This document shows positions 24,271-33,202 of a stretch of DNA of 44,555 nucleotides, piece after piece (the stretch's first letter is position 1; each line of letters begins with the position of its first letter). The stretch spans positions 1 to 44,555 of the forward strand of contig JAETRI010000024.1 in the NCBI GenBank assembly GCA_021770245.1. Direction: 5' to 3'. The notes under the pieces are model-generated. The model was given only the letters and a program-made list of their open reading frames with translations, made no database searches and was not told where the DNA came from. The stretch is from Lachnospiraceae bacterium. Lineage in GTDB: Bacteria > Bacillota > Clostridia > Lachnospirales > Lachnospiraceae. The position numbers and the translations under genes were made by a program.

Positions 24271-24888
24271 ATGCCTAAGCAGAAAATCACAAAAGAAATG
24301 GTCGTTGACGCGGCTTTTGGGCTGGCGAGAAGCGGCGGAATGGAACAGGTAACGGTGAAGAGCATCGCGCAAAAGCTCCATTGCTCCGTACAGCCCATTT
24401 ACAGCTATTGTAAAAATATGGACGGTCTGCGCCGGGATGTGATCGAAAGGGTGAGAGACTTTGTCAGGGAATATGTGAACGGGGAGATTTCACCGAAGAA
24501 TCCGTTTCGCACCACCGGGCAGGCGTATGTCCGGCTGGCTAAGGAAGAGCCTCATATTTTCAGAATATTTATCCTGCATCAGCGGGACGGCATCTCTTCC
24601 TTGGAGGAGCTGTATCGGGAGGAAACGAATCCGCATATTGCCGAAGCACTGGCAGGAGAGCTTCAAATCAGCCTGTCCCGGGCAAAGCAGCTGCATCTGC
24701 ACATGCTGATCTACACCATCGGGATCGGGACGGTCTTCTCCGTCACCACCCCGGGCATCCCGGCAGAAGAGATCTATGAACAGCAGGAAGCCGCCTATAA
24801 AGCGTTTCTCAATCAGGCATTGGGTTCACGGCCGTCCGAGGCGGCAGAAGGGAAGGAGCATGAACAGCAGGATCGTTGTGGTTTATAA
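24271..24888 (+). CDS. TetR-family transcriptional regulator
   Basis: This 205-residue regulator has an N-terminal TetR helix-turn-helix. ITKEMVVDAAFGLARSGG is followed by VTVKSIAQKLHCSVQPIYSYC (residues about 28-48), with the usual IYxYC-type recognition helix. The C-terminal 140 residues are the ligand/dimer part and are not diagnostic. The chosen start (MPKQKITK) has GGAG 7 nt upstream; an ATG at 24250 lies directly after the operator with no ribosome site. It probably represses itself and the overlapping flavodoxin gene through the palindrome at 24222-24242. The inducer is unknown. Confidence 0.9.
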   Translation: MPKQKITKEMVVDAAFGLARSGGMEQVTVKSIAQKLHCSVQPIYSYCKNMDGLRRDVIERVRDFVREYVNGEISPKNPFRTTGQAYVRLAKEEPHIFRIFILHQRDGISSLEELYREETNPHIAEALAGELQISLSRAKQLHLHMLIYTIGIGTVFSVTTPGIPAEEIYEQQEAAYKAFLNQALGSRPSEAAEGKEHEQQDRCGL

Positions 24889-25408
24889 AAGCAGCACCGG
24901 ATTTACCCAAAAATATGCGGAAATGCTGGCAGGAAAAATCGACTGTACGCTCGCCGTCTATAAGGACGCGACGCCGGAACTGCTTTCCGGATATGATATC
25001 GTCGTTTTCGGCACCCGTGCACATGCGGGCAGAATCGACGGATTCCGGAAAATGAAAGAAATGTTTCGTAAAAGCGAAGCGGCCAAATTCGTCCTGTTCG
25101 TCACGGGAGCGATGCCCAATACGGCCCGGGAGACCATAAACGCCTTCTGGCGCCAGAATTTCACCGCGGACGAGCCGGAGCAAATCCCCCATTTTTATAT
25201 GCAAAGCGGCCTGTGTTACGAGAAAATGTCGTTTTCTGACAAATTGATGATGAAAGCGGCCGCTGCTATGATAAAGGGGAAAAAATCCAAATCCCCCGAG
25301 GAAAAGGAATTTGAACGGGCCATAGCAGGTTCCTATGACATTTCCTCCGAAATCTATCTCCAGCCGCTGACCGCTTTCTTGTCCGACATCTCAGATGAGC
25401 CTTCGTAA
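24860..25408 (+). CDS. Flavodoxin-domain protein
   Basis: This is a 182-residue flavodoxin-like protein. The FMN-phosphate loop is seen in VVYKSSTGFTQKYAEMLA at residues 6-23. YDIVVFGTRAHAGRIDGF near 46-63 and FVLFVTGAMPN near 78-88 supply the other FMN-contact loops. It resembles flavodoxin domains of the protoporphyrinogen-oxidase HemG type, used as redox carriers. GGAAGGAG precedes the ATG at 24860, which lies 29 nt inside the tetR gene, so the two are translationally coupled. It is followed by a terminator. Its redox partner is unknown. Confidence 0.87.
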   Translation: MNSRIVVVYKSSTGFTQKYAEMLAGKIDCTLAVYKDATPELLSGYDIVVFGTRAHAGRIDGFRKMKEMFRKSEAAKFVLFVTGAMPNTARETINAFWRQNFTADEPEQIPHFYMQSGLCYEKMSFSDKLMMKAAAAMIKGKKSKSPEEKEFERAIAGSYDISSEIYLQPLTAFLSDISDEPS

Positions 25409-25432
25409 TCCGTTATCTTTTCCGAATCGGGC

Positions 25433-25458
25433 AGGGACGCTTTAGGGCGTCCCTTTTT
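25433..25458 (+). terminator. Rho-independent terminator that overlaps the leuA stop
   Basis: AGGGACGC and GCGTCCCT (25433-25454) enclose a six-base loop and are followed by TTTTT. It ends the tetR-flavodoxin transcript. The stem contains the last codons and stop of leuA on the other strand, where no T run follows. Confidence 0.85.
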
Positions 25459-27130
25459 CTCCCAGCCCCAGACGGTTCAGCGCGGAGAAAACAGCGCGCA
25501 CCGATGCCCGGGTGATGTTGGAGCTCACGCCCACGCCATAGGTAACCCGGCCGGTATCCGCATCCAGCAGATGGATATAGGCGGCTGCCTGGGAATTGGA
25601 GCCGCTCTGAAGGGCATGCTCCTCGTAGTCCAGCACCTTGATTCCGATGCCCAGCTTTTCCTGAAGCCCTCTCTGTGCGGCGTCAATGGGGCCGTTCCCC
25701 ACGGCCGTATACTGCTGCATCGTTCCATGATCCGTATATCTCACCGTCACTCTGGTATCGAACTCCGAATCCGTCTCCTCCGTCAGATCGTCAATCCGCA
25801 ATCCCCGGAAATGGAGCGGTTCTTTGCGGTTCAGATACTCTTCCCGGAAGGATTCCATTACCTCCTCCGGCGGGATCTCTCCCTTTTTCTCCGATTTGGC
25901 CTGGATCACATCCGCAAATTCCCTCTGCATAGCCTTGGGAAGCTTGAATCCGAAGTAGGTGCTCATGATAAAGGCCACGCCGCCTTTGCCGGACTGGGAA
26001 TTGATACGCACGATGGGCTCGTATTCTCTCCCGATATCGGCCGGATCAATGGGCAGATAAGGGACCTGCCAGATTTCCGAGTGCCTTTCCTTCATGGCCT
26101 GCACGCCCTTGTTGATAGCATCCTGGTGGGAACCGGAAAATGCGGTGAACACGAGCTGTCCCGCATAGGGATGCCTGGCGTCAATGGGCATTTTACAGCA
26201 TCTTTTATAGATCTCGATGATCTCGTTGATGTGCTCAATATTCAGCTCCGGATTGATTCCCTGGGAAAACATATTGTAGGCAATGGTGAGCAGATCCACG
26301 TTTCCCGTCCGCTCCCCGTTCCCGAAAAGCGTTCCTTCCACCCGCTGGGCACCGGCCAGAAGCGCCAGCTCCGCGCTGGCCACCCCCGTTCCCCGGTCAT
26401 TATGGGGATGCACGCTCAGGATGATGCTTTCCCTGTCCTTAAAATGTCTGTCCATCCACTCGATCTGATCCGCATAGACGTTCGGCGTATTCATCTCCAC
26501 CGTGGAGGGCAGATTGATGATCATAGGCTCTTCCTTCGTGGGCTTCCACGTCTCCTGCACCGCCGTGCAGATCTCCAGGGCGAAATCCAACTCCGTCCCG
26601 GTAAAGCTCTCCGGAGAATATTCCAGGATAATCTTTCCCGGAAAAGAAGCCGCACGCTCCTTCACCATTTCCGTTCCCCGGACCGCGATGTCAATGATCT
26701 CCTCCCGGGACGCATGGAACACCACATCCCGCTGAAGCGTGGAGGTGGAATTGTAGATATGGACCACCGCCTGGCTGCATCCTTCAATCGCTTCAAAGGT
26801 CCGGTCGATCAGTTCTTCCCTGCACTGGGTCAGCACCTGCACCCGCACGTCTTCGGGGATCATTTTCCTCTCCACGAGCTGGCGGAGAAAATCGAATTCA
26901 ATCTGGCTGGCTGCAGGGAAACCGATCTCGATCTCCTTGAATCCCAGCTTCACCAAATAGAGGAACATATCTATCTTTTCACTCACGATCATGGGATCGA
27001 TCAGCGCCTGATTCCCGTCCCGCAAATCCACGCTGCACCACACGGGTGCTTTCTCTATTTCCTTCCCCGGCCACTCCCTTCCCGGGTAATCGACCACAGG
27101 GCTCCTGCGATATCGCTTATAATTCAGCAT
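25442..27130 (-). CDS. leuA: 2-isopropylmalate synthase
   Basis: This 562-residue enzyme condenses acetyl-CoA with 2-ketoisovalerate, the first committed step to leucine. The TIM barrel carries WCSVDLRDGNQALIDPM near residue 30, IEIGFPAASQIEFDF near 65, a metal-binding HPHNDRGTG and GTLFGNGERTGNVD near 240-270. The last 140 or so residues are the LeuA regulatory domain for leucine feedback, including YGVGVSSNITRASVRAVFSA. It belongs to the long LeuA type 2. I chose ATG 27130 (MLNYKRYRR), with GGAG 9 nt upstream inside the HPr stop region, over the in-frame ATG at 27169. It lies 4 bp after the HPr-like gene. No T-box or leucine leader was seen. Confidence 0.96.
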   Translation of the reverse strand: MLNYKRYRRSPVVDYPGREWPGKEIEKAPVWCSVDLRDGNQALIDPMIVSEKIDMFLYLVKLGFKEIEIGFPAASQIEFDFLRQLVERKMIPEDVRVQVLTQCREELIDRTFEAIEGCSQAVVHIYNSTSTLQRDVVFHASREEIIDIAVRGTEMVKERAASFPGKIILEYSPESFTGTELDFALEICTAVQETWKPTKEEPMIINLPSTVEMNTPNVYADQIEWMDRHFKDRESIILSVHPHNDRGTGVASAELALLAGAQRVEGTLFGNGERTGNVDLLTIAYNMFSQGINPELNIEHINEIIEIYKRCCKMPIDARHPYAGQLVFTAFSGSHQDAINKGVQAMKERHSEIWQVPYLPIDPADIGREYEPIVRINSQSGKGGVAFIMSTYFGFKLPKAMQREFADVIQAKSEKKGEIPPEEVMESFREEYLNRKEPLHFRGLRIDDLTEETDSEFDTRVTVRYTDHGTMQQYTAVGNGPIDAAQRGLQEKLGIGIKVLDYEEHALQSGSNSQAAAYIHLLDADTGRVTYGVGVSSNITRASVRAVFSALNRLGLGEKGTP

Positions 27131-27134
27131 AATA

Positions 27135-27398
27135 CTATTCTCCAAGTCCGCTTTCAATCGCTCCCACAAGGGCCTTCAGGGCGTCTTCTTCGTCTTCCCC
27201 TTCACAAATCAGTTCGATTTCGTCCCCGCATTTTACGCATGCGCCCAATACGCTGAGCACGCTTTTCGCGTTTGCCGTGCTGTCCCGGAACGTAAACGTG
27301 ATCAGGGACTTGAACTGCATGGCTTCCTTGCACAGGACACCGGCCGGCCTCAAATGTAATCCCGTAGGGTTTTTTATGGTCACCTTCTGGTTTACCAT
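27135..27398 (-). CDS. HPr-family phosphocarrier protein
   Basis: This 87-residue protein has both regulatory sites of HPr: His15 in NPTGLHLRPAG (phosphorylated by EI in PTS transport) and Ser46 in NAKSVLSVLGA (the HPr kinase site). It is therefore a full HPr rather than a His-less Crh. The last residues are acidic (EGEDEEDALK). AGGAGG lies 8 nt upstream of the ATG. It lies between glmM and leuA, away from ptsI, so whether it is the main HPr or a regulatory paralogue is unclear. Confidence 0.92.
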   Translation of the reverse strand: MVNQKVTIKNPTGLHLRPAGVLCKEAMQFKSLITFTFRDSTANAKSVLSVLGACVKCGDEIELICEGEDEEDALKALVGAIESGLGE

Positions 27399-27439
27399 AT
27401 TTCCTGCCTCCTTTTTCTATGGTCAGTATTGTACCGTTT

Positions 27440-28789
27440 CTAGAACATGATATTCTGGATCAGGTCAGCCAGCTTTCTCGCCTCTTCTTCGATCATGCGC
27501 TGGTCTTTTCCCTCAATCATGACACGCACCTTGGGCTCTGTACCGGAGGGCCTGATGAGCACCCTGCCCTCGCCTGCAAATTTCCGGTCCAGCTCGGCAA
27601 TGGCGTCCGCGATCTCCGAATACTCCATGTACCGTTCTTTCCTATGGTTGGGAACCTTGGCATTGACCAAAGCCTGGGGCATAACGGTCATCACCTGGGC
27701 CAGCTCCGACAGGGGCTTCTTCGTATCCACCATCACCTCCAGCAGATGAAGGGCGGACAGCAGGCCGTCCCCGGTGGTATTTTCATCCAGGAATATGATG
27801 TGCCCGGACTGCTCGCCGCCCAGGCTGGCGCCGATCTCCCGCATGCGCTCCAGCACGTAGCGGTCCCCCACCTTGGTCTGTTCGATATGCAGCCGTTCCC
27901 TTTCTCCCATCTTAAAAAAGCCCAGATTGCTCATGACCGTGGCCACGATGGTGTCCTTCTTCAGCTTTCCCTGGGCTTTCATGTGGGTTCCCACGATTGC
28001 CATGATCTCGTCGCCGTCCACAATGACCCCGTTTTCGTCCACGGCCAGCAGTCTGTCGGCATCCCCGTCAAAGGCGAGGCCCACATCCGCTTTTTCATAG
28101 ACGACCCTTGCCTGGAGCTCCCCCATATGGGTGGAACCGCAGTTGGAATTGATATTCGTCCCGTCGGGCATGTTATGGATGGGCACCACGTTGGCTCCCA
28201 GCTCCCGGAGTGCTTCCACGGAGGTATAGAAGGACGCTCCCTCCGCGCAGTCCACCACGATTTTTATTCCGGACAGATCCACCGGAACGGCCTGAATCGC
28301 ATGGTTAATATATTCCTCCCTGGCGTCCGTCCTGTACTTGATCTTTCCCACCCGGGAACCGGTGGGGAATTCCACGCCCGGCATACCGTTTCTGATCAGC
28401 GCCTCGATCTCATCCTCCAGGCTGTCCGGAAGCTTATAGCCGTTGCCGTCAAAGAATTTGATTCCGTTGAATTCCACCGGATTATGGGAAGCGGAGATTA
28501 CCACACCGGCCTCCACTTTATACTTCTGCGTCAGATAAGCCACGGCAGGGGTGGGGATCACGCCCACATATACCGCATTCGCACCCACGCTGCAGATACC
28601 TGCCATCATCGCGTTCGCCAGCATATCCCCGGAAATACGGGTGTCGCAGCCCACCATAATCGTAGGCCTGTGCTCGTTTTCCTTCGTCAGTACCGTGGCT
28701 CCCGCCTGCCCCAGCTGCATCGCCAAAAGCGGGGTCAATTCCTCATTCGCAACGCCTCTTACTCCGTCTGTCCCAAATAATCTAGCCAT
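27440..28789 (-). CDS. glmM: Phosphoglucosamine mutase
   Basis: This 449-residue enzyme interconverts glucosamine-6-phosphate and glucosamine-1-phosphate for UDP-GlcNAc and peptidoglycan. The phosphoserine loop ISASHNP has Ser101 as the residue phosphorylated; the metal loop is DGDADRLLAVD near 240, the sugar loop is GGEQSGHIIF near 323 and the phosphate loop is RPSGTEPKVRVM near 408. The start (MARLFGTDGVRG) is typical. It is the third gene of the conserved cdaA-cdaR-glmM operon, in which GlmM can inhibit CdaA in several Gram-positive bacteria. It is 27 bp after cdaR. Confidence 0.97.
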   Translation of the reverse strand: MARLFGTDGVRGVANEELTPLLAMQLGQAGATVLTKENEHRPTIMVGCDTRISGDMLANAMMAGICSVGANAVYVGVIPTPAVAYLTQKYKVEAGVVISASHNPVEFNGIKFFDGNGYKLPDSLEDEIEALIRNGMPGVEFPTGSRVGKIKYRTDAREEYINHAIQAVPVDLSGIKIVVDCAEGASFYTSVEALRELGANVVPIHNMPDGTNINSNCGSTHMGELQARVVYEKADVGLAFDGDADRLLAVDENGVIVDGDEIMAIVGTHMKAQGKLKKDTIVATVMSNLGFFKMGERERLHIEQTKVGDRYVLERMREIGASLGGEQSGHIIFLDENTTGDGLLSALHLLEVMVDTKKPLSELAQVMTVMPQALVNAKVPNHRKERYMEYSEIADAIAELDRKFAGEGRVLIRPSGTEPKVRVMIEGKDQRMIEEEARKLADLIQNIMF

Positions 28790-28816
28790 CTCATACCTCT
28801 TTTCCTTTCCGGCGGG

Positions 28817-30124
28817 TTATTCCTCCTCCACATCCGGAACTATTTTTTCTATGATCACGGAAACACTTACCGGCGCGGACTGGATAAGGCCTTCCGGAAG
28901 ATACACGGCCGCATCCAGCCGCGTGCGCTCTTCCAGCGTTTCCGCTATTTCCTTCCCCGGCGTCCAGCCGCTTAAATCGACGGTGGCGGACAGCTCGTTT
29001 CGATCCATTCCATCCAGGTTTTCCTGAAGTCCGCGGATCCGCACCGCCACCCGTTCCGCCATATCCAGGGAAGCGCGGTATCCCTCCGGCACATTCAGAA
29101 GCTGGATCCTGCTTTTATCTATTTCTTCCGTCACCTCCACCAAGGGCTCTACCTTGACCGTAACGGATACCTTTCCGTTAAACTCTTCGGAAAGGTTGGT
29201 TAAGCTCACGCTCTCCGGCAGATAGCTTCCGATATCGATCAGCTTGGTCAGATCCGCCGTAGCCCCCGTCAGATCCAGTTCTTCCGGCGGTATGACCACC
29301 TCGCTCACGTCCATTACCGCGCTGCTGCGCCCCGCGATCGTAACCGTATCCGGCGCGCAGATAATCTCTCCGGTGGCCCTGTAATCGGAATCCGGCTCTC
29401 CCACCGTGGACAGAATGACCGGGATCTGCCTGGTCCGCAGGATCGTCACGGACAGGTTTGCAGTGGTCACGCTCCTGGTGATCCTGCTGTCCGTAACCTC
29501 CTCGCCCTCCGCATCCAGAAGTACGATTTCTTCCGTGATGTTGATATTGTCCGTCAAGCCGTTCACATCAGCGTGTACAATCGCTCTTTTCACTCGGGAA
29601 ACCACCGATTCCGGACCGGAAATCTTCATCGCATTCCCGTCCGTGGTGATAACCTTCCCCACGATATACTCATCCGCGGGGGTTCCCGTCTGGATAATCT
29701 CGATCACGAACTGCTTCTCGATCCGGTCCTCCACGTCCAGTTTCATATTATCTATGCTTCCGCTGATCTCCTGAATCTGGTTCTCTATATATTTATTGAC
29801 GGACAGCCTGATGGGCACCGTATTGGTAAAGGACAGTTCGGAAAAATCCGCCGTAGCCGTGATGTCGGACGCGCTGATCCCTTCCAGCACGGAACGGCTC
29901 GCCCGGACCGTCACGGTGACGGTATCGGTTTCGTCCAGAACCTGGTACGTCTTTCCTTCCTGCGTAAGCATACCCGTATTTTTCAGTTCCACCTTGAGAT
30001 CCCGAAACGTTTTCCTCTCCACCGGATCGTTGATGTTCACAGCCACCAGCCATAACAGCGCGGAAAAGGCGACTGCCAGGATCTTCAGGCCTATATTATT
30101 CAACAGCTTTTTTGTTCTTCCCAT
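28817..30124 (-). CDS. cdaR: YbbR-domain protein, regulator of CdaA
   Basis: This 435-residue protein has one N-terminal membrane segment (about residues 9-28, IGLKILAVAFSALLWLVAV, then NINDPV) and a long extracytoplasmic part made of repeated YbbR beta domains. Those repeats are visible as similar VTVTVRASRSVLEGIS/DITATADFSEL blocks spaced about 85-90 residues. YbbR proteins partner with membrane diadenylate cyclase. It overlaps cdaA by 29 nt, so the two are translationally coupled. It ends in an acidic tail (PDVEEE). Confidence 0.92.
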   Translation of the reverse strand: MGRTKKLLNNIGLKILAVAFSALLWLVAVNINDPVERKTFRDLKVELKNTGMLTQEGKTYQVLDETDTVTVTVRASRSVLEGISASDITATADFSELSFTNTVPIRLSVNKYIENQIQEISGSIDNMKLDVEDRIEKQFVIEIIQTGTPADEYIVGKVITTDGNAMKISGPESVVSRVKRAIVHADVNGLTDNINITEEIVLLDAEGEEVTDSRITRSVTTANLSVTILRTRQIPVILSTVGEPDSDYRATGEIICAPDTVTIAGRSSAVMDVSEVVIPPEELDLTGATADLTKLIDIGSYLPESVSLTNLSEEFNGKVSVTVKVEPLVEVTEEIDKSRIQLLNVPEGYRASLDMAERVAVRIRGLQENLDGMDRNELSATVDLSGWTPGKEIAETLEERTRLDAAVYLPEGLIQSAPVSVSVIIEKIVPDVEEE

Positions 30125-30974
30125 TCTTCGGCCATCCTTTCCAGCGTCTGCGTTCCTTTTCCCCCTCCGGCTTGTTTTGAATCTTCTTCAGCTGTTTCTC
30201 CAAATCCGCCGCCGTCAGGTCACGCATCAGGACGCCGCCGTAAGCAACGCTGATCCCGCCCGTTTCCTCGGATACAATCACCGTCATGGAATCCGTCGCC
30301 TCCGAAATGCCCACGCCTGCCCTGTGCCTGGTGCCCAGCTCCTTGCTCAGGGACATATTGTCCGACAGGGGAAGGTAACAGGTAGCTGACGTGATCCGGT
30401 CTCCACGCACAATAACCGCTCCGTCGTGAAGCGGCGTATTATGCTCAAATATGTTGATCAACAGCTGGCTCGTGACGATCCCGTCCACCTCGATCCCGGT
30501 ACGTTCATATTCCATCAGAGGATCGTTCTGGGTTACCACAATGAGGGCTCCCGTCTTTACCTTTCCCATCTCCACACATGCCTTCGAGATCTCATGGATC
30601 GTCTTATCCGAAAATAAGCCGTCCTCTTTCACCGTATCGAAGGGGAACACGGCAGGCAGGAATTCCTTCTTACCCAGCTGTTCCAGAGCCTTTCTCAATT
30701 CGGGCTGCAGGATGATGATCAGGGCGATCGCGCAGTACATCAGCGCATTTTTGGCAATCCAAAGTATGGTATTCATCTCGAACAGCGCCGCTGCCAGGAC
30801 AAACACCATAATAAAAATCACGCCCTTTACAAAGGCCCAGGCTTTTGTATTCTTGATCCACACCATGATCTGATATACCACAAAGGATATGATCATGATT
30901 TCTATGATATCCGATATCTTCAGGGACGGCACATGTGCCAGATATTTATCCGCAAATGTCCTAATCAGTTCCAT
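30096..30974 (-). CDS. cdaA: Membrane diadenylate cyclase
   Basis: This 292-residue enzyme makes cyclic di-AMP from two ATP. Three N-terminal membrane segments occupy about residues 23-95 and the DisA_N cyclase domain about 105-270. The domain has the active-site DGA at 184-186 (PLHDGAVIV) and RHR at 216-218 (LGTRHRAGVG), plus TGALIVV and GIVTSQLL. The last 30 residues are basic (KERRRWKGWPKNGKNKK). c-di-AMP controls potassium and osmolyte transport and cell-wall balance in Bacillota. It heads the cdaA-cdaR-glmM operon. Confidence 0.97.
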   Translation of the reverse strand: MELIRTFADKYLAHVPSLKISDIIEIMIISFVVYQIMVWIKNTKAWAFVKGVIFIMVFVLAAALFEMNTILWIAKNALMYCAIALIIILQPELRKALEQLGKKEFLPAVFPFDTVKEDGLFSDKTIHEISKACVEMGKVKTGALIVVTQNDPLMEYERTGIEVDGIVTSQLLINIFEHNTPLHDGAVIVRGDRITSATCYLPLSDNMSLSKELGTRHRAGVGISEATDSMTVIVSEETGGISVAYGGVLMRDLTAADLEKQLKKIQNKPEGEKERRRWKGWPKNGKNKKAVE

Positions 30975-31014
30975 ATTTAATTAATCTCCATGCCGCGTCC
31001 TGCCCGGCGGGTAT

Positions 31015-31995
31015 CTATTCCCGTGGGACTCCCTTAATATGGGCACTCCTCACACTTCGGTTATTCCGCTGTGTCGTGATCCTTTTGACCCTCTTTTCCG
31101 GCGTGGACACGGCCATCTTGGGCACGGCCTTCACGTAATAATAGTATTCGTCGTCCTCAAACTGTACCTTTTCCGTCCTGGAGTAGTCCAGATTGAACCG
31201 GAACAGTTGGACCAGGAAAGCCAGTGCCGCCGACAGGGCGCTGCCCAGGATCACTCCCGCGATGGAGAAATTGGCGTCATAGATCAGATCTCCTACCAGC
31301 AGGATGACGATATCGAGCAGGATCCCCGATATGATCGCAATCGTCCAGGAGTAATCCACGGAAAGCCGCCGCACCAGATATACCAGAATCGCCGTAACCA
31401 TAAAGGCCGCAAGCACGATCAACATTGCCCGGTCTCCGAAAATCCCGTCCAGGATCTCCCGGAAACGGGTTACAATGGACTCCACATCGGCAGCGCCCAG
31501 CAGGGCTGCATTCGCGCCCATATAGTTTATCACATAATAAATGATCACCCCGCAGCCTACCGCGATCGCCGACAGCGGGCTGCCCAGCAGCCCGGCCAGA
31601 AGCGGCGCCGCATAGGGCATCTTCAACACGAACAGGATCGGCGTAAGGAGGACCAGGCTGGCGCTTTGAGGCACAAACCGCAGAAACAGCAGGAAAAGGA
31701 GAAGGAAAATCAACAGGGCCACCGCCGCACACTCCAGGGATACTTCATACAGATGCAGCACCACAAATGCCGCCGCCACCAGAAGGATGAAGGTCTTTGG
31801 CATGAAAGAGCAAACCAGCGCAATCACCAGCACGGCCGACATGTTTCTGAGCCGGTCCATATATCCCAGCCTGCCGTTGATCAGAAGAATACAGGTCAGT
31901 GCCAGTAGGAATTTCAGGAAGGGCACGATGTAGTCTTCATATTTCACATAAAAATTACGGATGTACTCACGAACCAAAAGCAGTGATGTTGTCAT
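31015..31995 (-). CDS. Multi-span membrane protein of unknown function
   Basis: This 326-residue protein is almost entirely hydrophobic with nine or ten membrane segments, then a hydrophilic C-terminal tail of about 60 residues from about 265 (EDDEYYYYVKAVPKMAV, then basic KRVKRITTQRNNR). There is a small soluble stretch near 145-165 (AADVESIVTRFREILDGIFGD). I chose the ATG at 31995 (MTTSLLLVREY) with AGAGGA 7 nt upstream; the frame extends much further upstream without a start signal and into the next gene. It lies just upstream of cdaA on the same strand. The family is not recognised. Confidence 0.75.
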   Translation of the reverse strand: MTTSLLLVREYIRNFYVKYEDYIVPFLKFLLALTCILLINGRLGYMDRLRNMSAVLVIALVCSFMPKTFILLVAAAFVVLHLYEVSLECAAVALLIFLLLFLLFLRFVPQSASLVLLTPILFVLKMPYAAPLLAGLLGSPLSAIAVGCGVIIYYVINYMGANAALLGAADVESIVTRFREILDGIFGDRAMLIVLAAFMVTAILVYLVRRLSVDYSWTIAIISGILLDIVILLVGDLIYDANFSIAGVILGSALSAALAFLVQLFRFNLDYSRTEKVQFEDDEYYYYVKAVPKMAVSTPEKRVKRITTQRNNRSVRSAHIKGVPRE

Positions 31996-32029
31996 AAATG
32001 TTCCTCTCAGGAATGGGGCTTGCCGCCTC

Positions 32030-32443
32030 CTATTCTTCCTCTTCCTCCGCCCGCTTCGTATGTCCTTCCAGGGCTTCCAGTTCCCTGTGGAAACGGGACA
32101 TGGCTTTATGGGCGCGCGCATATACGATATGCGCCGAAATATAGACCACCAGCATATAGGCTCCGCAGAATATCGCATAGACCCACAGGATCTTCTTTGC
32201 CAACCCAAAAATTCCGTCCAGATCCAGACCGTAGAGGCTCTCCAGCAGCGCGTCCATCTTGTAAACAAGCCCGATTCCGACCAGAATGCCGAAGGCAAGC
32301 GTCGCTCCGATCCAGGTCTTTATCACCTGAAATCCCACGTAGTCGCTTCTAAAGTAGCTGCAGACGGCGGCATCCTTTTTCCCCTCTCCGGCCTCATAGG
32401 CCGCCATTCGGGTCATAAGCGCAACTTTATCCTCATTTATCAC
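32030..32443 (-). CDS. Two-span membrane protein of unknown function
   Basis: This 137-residue protein begins with GTG (GGAG five nt upstream). It has a soluble N-terminal 40 residues and two membrane segments (about 46-64 and 85-108). A C-terminal charged helix ends in a run of Glu (HTKRAEEEEE). Between the segments lies a short KMDALLESLYGLDLDGIFGLAK loop. It is 25 bp downstream of comF and 34 bp upstream of the next membrane protein, so the two form a likely pair. I do not recognise the family. Confidence 0.7.
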   Translation of the reverse strand: MINEDKVALMTRMAAYEAGEGKKDAAVCSYFRSDYVGFQVIKTWIGATLAFGILVGIGLVYKMDALLESLYGLDLDGIFGLAKKILWVYAIFCGAYMLVVYISAHIVYARAHKAMSRFHRELEALEGHTKRAEEEEE

Positions 32444-32468
32444 GTCGGCTCCGCCTCCCTTCGCGGAT

Positions 32469-33191
32469 TTACTCCCTTCCCATGCCGATCGCCAGCGCGG
32501 CGTAATAGACCTTTCTCACTCCCGCTTCCCGGCACTCCCGGGCAACCGCATCCACCGTACTGCCCGTGGTATAAATGTCGTCAATAATTACAATCGTATC
32601 TAATTTTACATCATTTTGCATTATTTTAAAAGCCTTTTTCAAATTATTTTGGCGGCTGCTTCCCTCCAGCTCCTTCTGCGCCCTGGTGTTTCTCGTACGC
32701 GCCACGTATCCCTCCAGCACCGGGATTTGCAGTGCCTCCCCCATGCTCCGGGCCAGAAGCGCCGCCTGGTTGTATCCCCGCTTCCTCTCCCTGGCCGGAT
32801 GGAGCGGAACGGGAACAAACGCATCCGGCTGCCAGGACAGGATCCGCTTTCCCAGCCCGCGGGCCATCTCCCTCCCGAAGTAGGCGGCATACTCCTGCCG
32901 GCCCGCATATTTCATCCGGTAGATCGGCTCCCTGCAGGAGGGATAGGTATACATGGCGATCCCCCTGTCATATATATGCTTTCTGCTTCGGCAGTCATAA
33001 CAGAATTCTGTCTCTTCCTTTCGCAGCTGCTTCCCGCATTTCGGGCAGCGTGGTTCGCGCACGGCGGTCAGCCGTCCCTCGCAGGCCGCACAGATCCTCC
33101 TGCCAAACGGTTCCACCGGCCGGTCGCACACCGGACATCGCAGAGGAAACATCAGACTGCATATAAAGCTTGTGTATTCTCGTATTTCCAA
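32469..33191 (-). CDS. comF: ComF-family protein
   Basis: This 240-residue protein has two N-terminal zinc knuckles: Cys19/22 with 35/38, and Cys49/52 with 64/67. They are followed by a phosphoribosyltransferase fold with the PRPP loop VIIDDIYTTGST at about 201-212 and VPVPLHPARERKRGYNQA near 127-143. ComF is needed for natural DNA uptake in some bacteria, where it acts with a helicase (ComFA). ComFA itself is not adjacent here. It lies 11 bp after recD2 on the same strand. Confidence 0.9.
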   Translation of the reverse strand: MEIREYTSFICSLMFPLRCPVCDRPVEPFGRRICAACEGRLTAVREPRCPKCGKQLRKEETEFCYDCRSRKHIYDRGIAMYTYPSCREPIYRMKYAGRQEYAAYFGREMARGLGKRILSWQPDAFVPVPLHPARERKRGYNQAALLARSMGEALQIPVLEGYVARTRNTRAQKELEGSSRQNNLKKAFKIMQNDVKLDTIVIIDDIYTTGSTVDAVARECREAGVRKVYYAALAIGMGRE

Positions 33192-33202
33192 TCGGCTCTC
33201 CC

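Noticed and set aside
25409-27440. T-box or leucine leader for leuA
   Set aside because: The gene is 4 bp from the HPr-like gene, and no leader peptide, T-box sequence or antiterminator was seen upstream.
25571-28780. Plus-strand open frames of 561 and 453 codons opposite leuA and glmM
   Set aside because: Both are mirror frames of well-supported enzymes, with no recognisable motifs or ribosome sites.
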